A DNA stretch of 64,000 nucleotides from an uncultured Acetatifactor sp. (lineage in GTDB: Bacteria > Bacillota > Clostridia > Lachnospirales > Lachnospiraceae), in assembly GCA_910579755.1 (NCBI GenBank), contig CAJTVB010000005.1:1-64000 (forward strand), given 5' to 3'. The stretch's first letter is position 1. Every line of letters starts with the position of its first letter. A program made the position numbers and the translations under genes. The notes under the pieces are model-generated. The model was not told the origin of the DNA. It searched no databases and was given only the letters and a program-made list of their open reading frames with translations. Positions 17,631 to 25,615 of the stretch are shown here, one piece after another.

Positions 17631-19676
17631 ATGGCGGGAATACATATTCTGGATTCGGAGACAATAGACAAGATCGCCGCCGGAGAGGTGGTTGAGCGTC
17701 CCTCCAGCGTAGTTAAGGAGTTGGTGGAAAATGCTGTGGATGCGGGAGCCGACGCCGTTACCGTGGAGATTAAAGACGGGGGCATTGAATTGATCCGGGT
17801 CACGGACAACGGCTGCGGCATGGAGCAGGGACAGCTGCGCACGGCTTTTCTCCGTCACGCTACCAGCAAAATAGAAACCGTGGAGGATCTGTCCAGAATT
17901 TCCAGTCTGGGATTCCGGGGGGAGGCTCTGTCCAGCATTGCGGCGGTGGCCAGAGTGGAGGTGGTCACAAGGACTGCCGCAAGTCTGGCCGGCAGCCGTA
18001 TTTTTCTGGAGGGAGCCAGGGAGGTGGAATTCGGAGAGGTGGGTGCGCCGGAGGGGACTACCTTTCTGGTCAGAAATCTTTTCTTTAATACCCCTGTACG
18101 GCGGAAATTTTTGAAGCAGCCTGCCACGGAGGGCGGATATATCGCCGACCTGATGGAACATCTGGCTCTGTCGAGGCCGGATATTTCTTTTAAGCTGGTA
18201 ATAGGAAACCAGCTTCGCTTCCACACCTCCGGCAACGGTGACCTGCGGGAGGTAATTTACCGCATCTACGGGAAGGAGGCGGCGGAGGCCTTGGTTCCCA
18301 TCCAGGCGGAAAAGGCGGGCATCCGGGTGGAGGGGTATCTGGGGAAACCGGTCCAGGTGCGCGCCAACAGGAATTTTGAGATATATTTTATCAACGGAAG
18401 ATTTATCCGCAGTAATATTGTGGCCCGGGCTCTGGAAGAGGGCTACCGGGAATACCTGATGCAGCATAAGTTCCCAATGTGTGTGCTGCACATCACCATG
18501 GATGCGGAAACGGTAGATGTAAATGTACATCCCACAAAAATGGATGTACGATTCAGCGATGGCCCGGGAGTCAGCGAGTTTCTGACATCGGCGGTGAAGC
18601 AGACGCTGCAGCAAAGGGAAATGATGCCGGAGGCTTTTCTTTCCGGGGACAGAGAGAGAAAGACTGAAGAGAGAGAAGAACGCAGGCTCAGGGAGAAGGA
18701 GCACACCCCGGAGCCCTTCGAGCAGAAGCGGATCCAGGAGTACCGGGTCATGGAGGAAAGTCGGTATCAGGCGGATCATCCCCGAAAGCAGGATTTCCTG
18801 CACAATCCTGTGTGGGCCAGAGTGAAGGGCACAGAGGATGCCGAGGCTGCGGGAGACTGCACTTTGGGAGAAAGCGGCAGAATTTCGGAATCGCAGCCGG
18901 AACCGCAGCCGGAGCCGGAAACGGATGGGGAAGACCCGGCTGCAGAGGAATTTGTTTTCACAGAAACCTCTGAATTTTCTCAGGAAATCAGGGAAAACGA
19001 TAGTATATCCGAAGGCGCCGCGGAACCGGAGATGCCTGAAGCTCTGCCTGTACAGCTGAATTTGTTTGAGGAAAAGATCCTTACGGAGGATAACCGTGCC
19101 AGGTTCCGCATTGTGGGCCAGGTCTTTGAAACCTATTGGCTGGTGCAGTTTGAGGACAAGCTGCTTATGATCGATCAGCATGCCGCCCATGAAAAGGTGA
19201 ATTATGAGCGGCTGATGACACAGTACCGGGAGAAGAAGGTTCTATCCCAGAGCCTTTTACCGCCTGTGATCGTAAGCCTTTCGGGCCGGGAGGAATCGGT
19301 TCTGAGGGAGCATGAATCCGTTTTTCGGGCGCTGGGCTTCGAAGTGGAGGATTTCGGAGGAAGCGAATACGCTCTGCGGAGCGTTCCGGTGGATCTGTAC
19401 GGCTGTAATGAGCGGGAGATGTTTCTGGAGGTACTGGATCAGCTGGCAGAGGGAAGCGGCTTTGGAGGGATCCGGGCGGCGGAGGAAAAGATAGCCTCCA
19501 TGTCCTGCAAGGCGGCGGTAAAGGGAAACCGATGTCTTAAGATGGCGGAGGCGGAGGCGTTGATTGACGAGCTGTTAACCCTGGACAATCCCTATAACTG
19601 CCCTCACGGACGTCCTACCATAGTGACCATGACCAAAGCGGAGATGGATAGAAAGTTTAAAAGAATTGTAAATTAG
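17631..19676 (+). CDS. mutL: DNA mismatch repair protein MutL
   Basis: GHKL ATPase that couples MutS to strand incision. N-terminal motifs KIAAGEVVERP and ELVENAVDAGAD are present. The C-terminal domain has DQHAAHEKVNYE at residues 515-526, which fits the DQHA(X)2E(X)4E endonuclease signature of MutL in bacteria that lack MutH. Between them (about 340-480) is a long charged linker with Pro-Glu repeats. ATG 17631 is chosen because GGAAAGG lies upstream and it matches the family start; the product is 681 residues. The longer upstream frame runs into the structured element and is not real coding. Confidence 0.96.
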   Translation: MAGIHILDSETIDKIAAGEVVERPSSVVKELVENAVDAGADAVTVEIKDGGIELIRVTDNGCGMEQGQLRTAFLRHATSKIETVEDLSRISSLGFRGEALSSIAAVARVEVVTRTAASLAGSRIFLEGAREVEFGEVGAPEGTTFLVRNLFFNTPVRRKFLKQPATEGGYIADLMEHLALSRPDISFKLVIGNQLRFHTSGNGDLREVIYRIYGKEAAEALVPIQAEKAGIRVEGYLGKPVQVRANRNFEIYFINGRFIRSNIVARALEEGYREYLMQHKFPMCVLHITMDAETVDVNVHPTKMDVRFSDGPGVSEFLTSAVKQTLQQREMMPEAFLSGDRERKTEEREERRLREKEHTPEPFEQKRIQEYRVMEESRYQADHPRKQDFLHNPVWARVKGTEDAEAAGDCTLGESGRISESQPEPQPEPETDGEDPAAEEFVFTETSEFSQEIRENDSISEGAAEPEMPEALPVQLNLFEEKILTEDNRARFRIVGQVFETYWLVQFEDKLLMIDQHAAHEKVNYERLMTQYREKKVLSQSLLPPVIVSLSGREESVLREHESVFRALGFEVEDFGGSEYALRSVPVDLYGCNEREMFLEVLDQLAEGSGFGGIRAAEEKIASMSCKAAVKGNRCLKMAEAEALIDELLTLDNPYNCPHGRPTIVTMTKAEMDRKFKRIVN

Positions 19677-19710
19677 AAAAGAATTACAGGTCTGAAAAGG
19701 AGCGGTTTCC

Positions 19711-20688
19711 ATGGACGAAAAAAAATCTCCTTTGATTGTATTGACCGGCCCTACGGCCGTGGGAAAGACCAGATTGTCTATCGACCTGGCCAGGGCGGTG
19801 GGCGGTGAAATCGTGTCTGCGGATTCCATGCAGGTATACCGGCATATGAATATCGGTTCCGCCAAAATAACCCGGGAACAGATGCAGGGAATCCCCCACC
19901 ATATGATAGATATACTGGATCCCCGGGAAAGCTTTAATGTGGCAATGTTTCAGGAAAAAAGCAGGGAATGCCTGGCACAGATTTACGGGCGGGGGCACAT
20001 TCCGGTGGTCACCGGAGGCACAGGGTTTTATATTCAGGCATTGTTAAAGAATGTGGATTTTTCGGGAGAGGAAGGCCTTGACAGGGAAAAGGAGGAGCCC
20101 GGAGCATACCGGAAATATCTGGAAGCGCTGGCGGAGGAAAAGGGACCGGATTACCTGCATTCGCTGCTGTGCCAGGCAGATCCGGTTTCTGCAAAGGCCA
20201 TTCATGCCAATAATATCAAGCGGACGATCCGGGCGCTGGAGTTCTATCATTTGACGGGACAGCGGATATCGGAGCATAATCGGCAGGAAAAGCAGAAGAC
20301 TTCCGTCTACAATTCCTGCTATTTTGTGTTGAATGATGAGCGGGAAAGGCTTTATTCCCGCATCGAACAGCGGGTGGAGGAAATGCTGGCGGAAGGGCTT
20401 GTGGAGGAAGTGAAGGCGCTTAAGCGCATGGGCTGTCATAAGGGGATGGTTTCCATGCAGGGCCTGGGCTATAAGGAAATTCTGGCCTGGCTGGAAGGGG
20501 AATGCACCTATGAGCAGGCAGTGGAGGTACTGAAGCGGGACACCAGACATTTTGCCAAGCGCCAGCTGACCTGGTTTCGCCGGGAGAGGGAAGTCATCTG
20601 GGTGGAAAAAAACATGTTTGACTATGACGATGAGAAAATCCTGGAATTTATGCTGGAAAAATTGTGGGAAAGGGGAATTGTATCATGA
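19711..20688 (+). CDS. miaA: tRNA dimethylallyltransferase
   Basis: Adds the dimethylallyl group to N6 of A37 in tRNAs reading UNN codons; MiaB then modifies the product. The P-loop GPTAVGKT is at about residues 11-18, followed by SADSMQVYRHMNIGSAK, and the C-terminal half has GYKEILAWL and RDTRHFAKRQLTWFRR. Length is 325 residues, typical. AGGAG lies upstream of the ATG. The stop overlaps the next start (ATGA), so the two genes are translationally linked. Confidence 0.96.
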   Translation: MDEKKSPLIVLTGPTAVGKTRLSIDLARAVGGEIVSADSMQVYRHMNIGSAKITREQMQGIPHHMIDILDPRESFNVAMFQEKSRECLAQIYGRGHIPVVTGGTGFYIQALLKNVDFSGEEGLDREKEEPGAYRKYLEALAEEKGPDYLHSLLCQADPVSAKAIHANNIKRTIRALEFYHLTGQRISEHNRQEKQKTSVYNSCYFVLNDERERLYSRIEQRVEEMLAEGLVEEVKALKRMGCHKGMVSMQGLGYKEILAWLEGECTYEQAVEVLKRDTRHFAKRQLTWFRREREVIWVEKNMFDYDDEKILEFMLEKLWERGIVS

Positions 20689-21977
20689 AGGAAGATTTGC
20701 TGAAGGAAGTGTATGCCGGCATGGGCATCAGCCGTGAGGTATATGAATACGGAGAGCGGACTTTAGCGGCGCTGGAGGATCGTTTTCGAAGGATCGATGA
20801 GGTTTCGGAATACAACCAGCTGAAGGTGGTGCGGGCCATGCAGGAGTGCCGGGTGAGCGAAGCCTGTCTGCTGGGCACCACGGGGTATGGCTACAACGAT
20901 CTGGGCAGGGATACCCTGGAGGCAGTGTATGCAAAGGTATTTCATACAGAGGACGCGCTGGTACGTCCTCAGATTACCTGCGGAACCCACGCGCTGGCGC
21001 TGGCGCTCATGAGCAATCTCAGGCCGGGGGACCAGCTGCTTTCTCCTGTGGGAAAGCCCTACGATACCCTGGAGGAGGTCATCGGTATCCGGCCTTCCCG
21101 GGGGTCTCTGGCGGAATACGGCGTTTCCTACAGACAGGTGGACCTTCTTTCTGACGGAAGCTTTGACTATGAGAATATCCGGAATAATATCAATGAGCAT
21201 ACACGCCTGGTTACCATACAAAGGTCCAAGGGCTATCAGACCCGTCCTACGCTTTCCGTGGAAAGGATCGGGGAGCTGATCTCCTTTATCAAAGGAATCA
21301 GGCCGGATATTATCTGCATGGTAGACAACTGCTATGGTGAATTTGTGGAGACCATAGAGCCCGGCGACGTGGGCGCGGATATGGTGGTGGGGTCTCTTAT
21401 CAAAAATCCCGGCGGCGGTCTGGCTCCCATCGGCGGATACATCGCAGGGAAAAGAGAGTGCGTGGAGAACGCGGCATTTCGCCTGACGTCTCCTGGACTT
21501 GGCAAGGAGGTAGGTGCCTCGCTGGGGGTGCTGAAAGATTTTTATCAGGGGCTGTTTCTGGCCCCCTCCGTCACCGCATCTGCCCTGAAGGGGGCTGTGT
21601 TCGCCGCAAATCTGTATGAGCCGCTGGGTTTTTCCGTGGTTCCGGACGGCACGGAGAGCCGTCATGATATTATACAGGCAGTGACCTTCGGCACCCCGGA
21701 GGGAGTCGTGGCTTTCTGCCAGGGGATCCAGGCTGCCGCACCAGTGGACAGTCACGTGACGCCTCAGCCCTGGGATATGCCGGGCTATGATTCACAGGTG
21801 ATTATGGCTGCCGGCGCTTTCGTATCGGGCTCCTCCATCGAGCTTTCGGCAGACGGTCCCATCAAGCCGCCCTATGCCGTATATTTTCAGGGCGGTCTGA
21901 CCTGGCAGCATGCGAAATTCGGAATCCTGAAATCTCTGCAGACGCTTTTGGACAGGGGAGTGCTGTTGCATATATAG
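20685..21977 (+). CDS. PLP-dependent enzyme, aluminium-resistance / methionine gamma-lyase-like (YnbB family)
   Basis: A Cys/Met-metabolism-type (fold I) PLP enzyme. The cofactor lysine is likely in GSLIKNPGGGLAPIGGY, and the N-terminus has the family block LLGTTGYGYNDLGRDTLE. Family members are annotated as aluminium-resistance or methionine gamma-lyase family proteins, but the reaction is not well established. ATG 20685 overlaps the miaA stop by four bases and has AAAGGGG upstream; the product is 430 residues. Its place right after miaA is common in clostridia. Confidence 0.85.
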   Translation: MKEDLLKEVYAGMGISREVYEYGERTLAALEDRFRRIDEVSEYNQLKVVRAMQECRVSEACLLGTTGYGYNDLGRDTLEAVYAKVFHTEDALVRPQITCGTHALALALMSNLRPGDQLLSPVGKPYDTLEEVIGIRPSRGSLAEYGVSYRQVDLLSDGSFDYENIRNNINEHTRLVTIQRSKGYQTRPTLSVERIGELISFIKGIRPDIICMVDNCYGEFVETIEPGDVGADMVVGSLIKNPGGGLAPIGGYIAGKRECVENAAFRLTSPGLGKEVGASLGVLKDFYQGLFLAPSVTASALKGAVFAANLYEPLGFSVVPDGTESRHDIIQAVTFGTPEGVVAFCQGIQAAAPVDSHVTPQPWDMPGYDSQVIMAAGAFVSGSSIELSADGPIKPPYAVYFQGGLTWQHAKFGILKSLQTLLDRGVLLHI

Positions 21978-22011
21978 TAGAAAAATGTAAAAATAAATTA
22001 TTTGATTTTTA

Positions 22012-22040
22012 TGTACAGAAAAAGCATTTTATGTTACTAT
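22012..22040 (+). promoter_or_regulatory. Predicted promoter upstream of the DUF4321-like gene
   Basis: TGTACA (22012-22017) and TACTAT (22035-22040) are 17 bases apart in the only sizeable AT-rich gap before the radC/mre genes. A hairpin AATCAGG/CCTGATT with inner GTTT/AAAC (22091-22117) lies in the leader. The matches to consensus are partial. Confidence 0.4.
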
Positions 22041-22143
22041 ATAAAGACGTATGGAGCATGCGGCGCACGGGCAGCGAAGCATGTGGAATCAGGCGTTTTG
22101 CAAACACCTGATTAAAATACGAAAGAAAGGATGAGGAATCGTT

Positions 22144-22383
22144 TTGAAGAAAGTTAACTGGGTACTGGTGCTGCTGGTGCTGGTGGGGTTTGTGATCGGC
22201 AGATTTATCGGCACATATTTTGAGGGCACCTTTCTGAACTATGGGCAGTCCTTTGGGCTGAGCACACCGGTGGTTCTGGATCTGGGTTTCTTTGTCCTCA
22301 CCTTCGGGCTGACGATACAGATCACCATCGCAAGTGTGGTGGGTGTGATCATCGCCCTGGTGGTATACCGCTTTATCAGATAA
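22144..22383 (+). CDS. Small membrane protein, DUF4321-like
   Basis: A 79-residue protein with two hydrophobic segments (about 6-25 and 48-77) separated by a short polar stretch. It resembles the small DUF4321 proteins of Firmicutes, whose function is unknown. Start is TTG with AGGA upstream. It directly precedes radC and the mre genes, and a link with cell-shape genes is only contextual. Confidence 0.65.
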   Translation: MKKVNWVLVLLVLVGFVIGRFIGTYFEGTFLNYGQSFGLSTPVVLDLGFFVLTFGLTIQITIASVVGVIIALVVYRFIR

Positions 22384-22415
22384 AATGCGTCGGAGAAGGC
22401 TGGAAAAGGAGACGC

Positions 22416-23135
22416 ATGAAAACAGAAAAAAGAAATACCCTGCAGGAGCTTCCCTATGAGAGGTTTCTGCGTTTCGGGCCGGAAAACCTGACGGAGGCGG
22501 AGCTGCTGGCCATCATCATCCGTACCGGCACCAGGGAAAGGAACGCGCTTCAGGTGGCGGAGCAGGTGCTGCAGCTGGCCAGATATCCCAAGAGGGGACT
22601 GCTGGGACTCTATGATGTATCTTTGGAGGATCTGAAATCCGTCAAGGGTATAGGGGAGGTAAAGGCTGTGAGACTGAAATGCCTCACCGAGCTGTCCGTG
22701 CGGATAAGCGAAGCCAGAGCCGTAAGCGGGGTTAAGCTCACCAAATCCTCCCAGACGGCGGAGTACTTTATGGAAAGACTCCGTCACAGAGACACGGAAT
22801 GTGTCATTCTGGTGTCCCTGGATGCAAAGGGACAGATTATCCGGGAGAAAAAGATCTCTGAGGGCAGTGTGAATGTTTCGCTGATTTCGCCCAGAGAGAT
22901 TTTCCTGGAGGCTCTTGCGGACCGGGCGGTGAATATTCTGTTGATCCACAATCACCCCAGCGGGGATCCCACGCCCAGCAGATTGGATCGGGAGTTAACG
23001 GATAATATCCGGGAGATGGGAGCGAAGCTGAACATTCCTCTGCTGGATCATATTATTATCGGAGACCGCAGGTATGTGAGTTTTAAGGAATCTGCCTGGT
23101 TTGAGAATATCGGAGATTCCCTCCACAAAACATGA
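22416..23135 (+). CDS. radC: RadC family protein (JAB/MPN metalloprotein)
   Basis: The protein has an N-terminal helix-hairpin-helix-like segment (VKGIGEVKAVRL near residue 80) and a C-terminal JAMM motif HNHPSGDPTPS near residue 178, with the catalytic glutamate earlier. Despite its name, a role in DNA repair is not established for the family. GGAAAAGGAG lies before the ATG. As in many Firmicutes, it sits immediately upstream of mreB. Confidence 0.94.
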   Translation: MKTEKRNTLQELPYERFLRFGPENLTEAELLAIIIRTGTRERNALQVAEQVLQLARYPKRGLLGLYDVSLEDLKSVKGIGEVKAVRLKCLTELSVRISEARAVSGVKLTKSSQTAEYFMERLRHRDTECVILVSLDAKGQIIREKKISEGSVNVSLISPREIFLEALADRAVNILLIHNHPSGDPTPSRLDRELTDNIREMGAKLNIPLLDHIIIGDRRYVSFKESAWFENIGDSLHKT

Positions 23136-23191
23136 CATGAACTATGCAGCAGGCCGTGCCGCTGCGGTTACATCGGAAAGGGGCTGTCATT

Positions 23192-24202
23192 TTGGCAAAC
23201 AACGCATTCGGTATCGATCTCGGTACCAACAACATTAAAATTTACAGCAGGAGCGACGAAAATGTTCTGATCGAAAAGAATATGATCGCCATTGAAAATA
23301 AGAATACCCTGTTTGCGTATGGGAATTCTGCTTTTGAAATGTATGAGAAAGCTCCCGGAAATATTCATATTTCTTATCCGCTTTCCAACGGAGTAATCGC
23401 GGACATCAAGAATATGGAGACTCTGATTCAGTATTTTATCGGAGACCTGCAAAAGGGTATTGCAAAGCCTGCGGATTTTTATATTGCGGTTCCCACAGAT
23501 GTGACGGAGGTAGAGAAGCGGGCTTTCTACGATCTGATCAAGGATGCCGGCGTAAAGGCACGCAAGATAATGGTGGTGGAAAAGGCTGTGGCGGACGGTC
23601 TTGGCCTGGATATTGACGTAAAAAATTCCCAGGGGGTTATGGTGGTTAACGTAGGCTATGAGACTACCGAAATATCCATTCTGTCCCTGGGGGGAATCGT
23701 TTTAAGCCGCCTGATCAAGACGGGCGGATTGAAGTTTGACGAGGCCATTCGAACGGCTGTCAGAAAGAAATTCAGCCTGGTCATCGGCGGAAAGACCTCC
23801 GAGACGGTAAAAATCCAGTTGAAGGATCTGGAGGCCGAGGGAAGAGGGGCCGTGGTTTATGGCCGTGATATTGTCACGGGCCTGCCTGTGGAGAGAGAGA
23901 TTCCCACCAAGCTGGTAGACGAAACCCTGGAGGAGCATTTCAACAGCATTATCGATAATGTGAAAGTGATTCTGGAGCGGACTCCTCCGGAGCTGGCAGC
24001 GGATATATACCGGCACGGAATATACCTCACCGGCGGAGCTTCTCAGGTGAGTCATCTGGCGGAACGGCTGGCCATGGGAACGGGACTGCGTGTCAATGTG
24101 TCGGAAAACCCGTCTATCAGTGTTGTCATGGGGCTGGCCAAGATTATTAAGGACGAAAACTACAGATCGGTTGCCTACGCCATCGAAGGGATGAGTAAAT
24201 GA
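23192..24202 (+). CDS. mreB: Rod-shape protein MreB (divergent nucleotide site)
   Basis: Bacterial actin that organises lateral wall synthesis with MreC, MreD, RodA and PBP2. The phosphate-1 motif GIDLGTNN (residues 7-14) is present, and the adenosine motif reads GIYLTGGAS. The phosphate-2 motif is altered: residues 152-160 read VNVGYETTE where typical MreB has VDIGGGTTE, so the usual Asp and two glycines are replaced. TTG 23192 is chosen because AAAGGGG lies ~9 bases upstream and the product (336 residues) then has the usual length; ATG 23144 would add 16 unconserved residues. The stop overlaps mreC (ATGA). Confidence 0.93.
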   Translation: MANNAFGIDLGTNNIKIYSRSDENVLIEKNMIAIENKNTLFAYGNSAFEMYEKAPGNIHISYPLSNGVIADIKNMETLIQYFIGDLQKGIAKPADFYIAVPTDVTEVEKRAFYDLIKDAGVKARKIMVVEKAVADGLGLDIDVKNSQGVMVVNVGYETTEISILSLGGIVLSRLIKTGGLKFDEAIRTAVRKKFSLVIGGKTSETVKIQLKDLEAEGRGAVVYGRDIVTGLPVEREIPTKLVDETLEEHFNSIIDNVKVILERTPPELAADIYRHGIYLTGGASQVSHLAERLAMGTGLRVNVSENPSISVVMGLAKIIKDENYRSVAYAIEGMSK

Positions 24203-25068
24203 GCCCTGTTTTAAAAAGAAGAGGGGAGAAATTTACGATACCGGGTAAATATCTCCTTTTAATTTTGACAATATTATGTGTGCTGCTGATGCTGGTCACC
24301 TTTGGCACAGATGTGTTTAACAGGCCGCTGAATACCATTGTGGGATATGCGGTGGTTCCGTTTCAGCAGGGGATCGGAAAGGTAGGCAGCTGGCTGTCCA
24401 GCCGGTCCGAGGAGCTGGTGCAGATCCGCACGCTTTTGGAGGAAAACGCCAGACTGAAGGAAGAAGTAGCCGCCCTTACGGAGGAAAATACCCTGCTTCA
24501 ACAGGACAAGTATGAGTTGAATGAACTGCGGGAGCTGATGGCGCTCAGCGAACAGTATGGAGAGTACCATAAGGTGGGCGCCCGTATTATCGGCAGGGAT
24601 TCGGGCAACTGGTTTTCCTCCTTTTTGATTGATAAGGGAACGGAGGACGGCCTGGCGCTGGATATGAATGTGATAGCCGGAGGAGGGCTTGTGGGGCGGA
24701 TCACTTCTGTGGGTCCCAATTGGGCAAAGGTTACTTCAATTATTTCTGACAACAGCAATGTCAGCGGAATGACTTTGTCCACAGGTGATAATCTGATGGT
24801 GTCGGGAGATTTAAAGCTCATGGCAGACGGCTGTATTACCTTCAGCCAGCTGATGGACAGTCAGAATGCGGTGGTGGAGGGAGATAAGGTAGTCACTTCG
24901 GATATCAGTGATAAGTTTCTGCCCAACATACTGATCGGATATATCAATTCTATCAGCAGGGATTCCAACAATCTGACAAAATCAGGTCTGATCACACCGG
25001 CTGTGGATTTTGAGCATCTGAGCGAGGTGCTGGTGATCACAGATATGAAGCAGTCTGTCGGAGAGTAG
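24199..25068 (+). CDS. mreC: Rod-shape-determining protein MreC
   Basis: Scaffold protein anchored by one N-terminal transmembrane helix (about residues 16-36). A coiled coil with ENARLKEEVAALTEEN follows at about 75-115, then the extracellular beta-domain. Length is 289 residues. It links MreB filaments inside the cell to PBP2 outside. It overlaps mreB by four bases and precedes mreD by 28. Confidence 0.95.
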   Translation: MSPVLKRRGEKFTIPGKYLLLILTILCVLLMLVTFGTDVFNRPLNTIVGYAVVPFQQGIGKVGSWLSSRSEELVQIRTLLEENARLKEEVAALTEENTLLQQDKYELNELRELMALSEQYGEYHKVGARIIGRDSGNWFSSFLIDKGTEDGLALDMNVIAGGGLVGRITSVGPNWAKVTSIISDNSNVSGMTLSTGDNLMVSGDLKLMADGCITFSQLMDSQNAVVEGDKVVTSDISDKFLPNILIGYINSISRDSNNLTKSGLITPAVDFEHLSEVLVITDMKQSVGE

Positions 25069-25096
25069 GCAGGCGGGGACATGGCCGGGAGGAATT

Positions 25097-25615
25097 ATGC
25101 TCAGAAAAGTGATTATTTTTTTATTTATATTGATCAGCTTTATTCTGCAGTGCAGTGTGTTTGGAAGCCTTGCCTTTGCAGGAATTATTCCGAACCTGAT
25201 GGTGATTCTTACATCCTCCTTCGGCTTTATGCGGGGAGAAAAGGAAGGGCTGGTCATCGGCTTTTTCTGCGGTCTTCTGACAGATATCTTTTTTGGCAAT
25301 TTTCTTGGTTTCTACGCCCTGGTGCTGATGTACATAGGTTATCTGAACGGTAAATTCAGCAGGATATTTTATCCGGAGGATCTGAAGCTTCCCATAGCGC
25401 TGATTGTTGTCAGCGATCTGTCTTATGGAGTGATCTGCTATGTTTTATTGTTTCTGCTGAGGCGGCGGTTTGAGTTTATATACTATTTTTCTCATATTAT
25501 ACTGCCGGAAATGTTATATACTATTGTAGTCACTATCTTCCTGTATCCTCTGATTCTGAAAGTGAACGAGAAGCTGGAAGCAAGGGAAAAAAGGAGAGCA
25601 CAGAAATTTGTTTGA
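25097..25615 (+). CDS. mreD: Rod-shape-determining protein MreD
   Basis: A 172-residue integral membrane protein with about five hydrophobic segments, a partner of MreC in the elongasome. FCGLLTDIFFGNFLGFYAL in the middle is a typical MreD block. GGAGGAATT precedes the ATG. The end overlaps the TTG start of the PBP2 gene by eight bases. Confidence 0.92.
   Translation: MLRKVIIFLFILISFILQCSVFGSLAFAGIIPNLMVILTSSFGFMRGEKEGLVIGFFCGLLTDIFFGNFLGFYALVLMYIGYLNGKFSRIFYPEDLKLPIALIVVSDLSYGVICYVLLFLLRRRFEFIYYFSHIILPEMLYTIVVTIFLYPLILKVNEKLEAREKRRAQKFV

Noticed and set aside
17502..19190. A 562-residue open frame on the minus strand
   Set aside because: Antisense shadow of mutL, low-complexity His/Leu/Arg-rich translation, no start signal.
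20763..21755. A 330-residue minus-strand frame opposite the PLP enzyme gene
   Set aside because: Shadow of a well-supported gene; no ribosome binding site.
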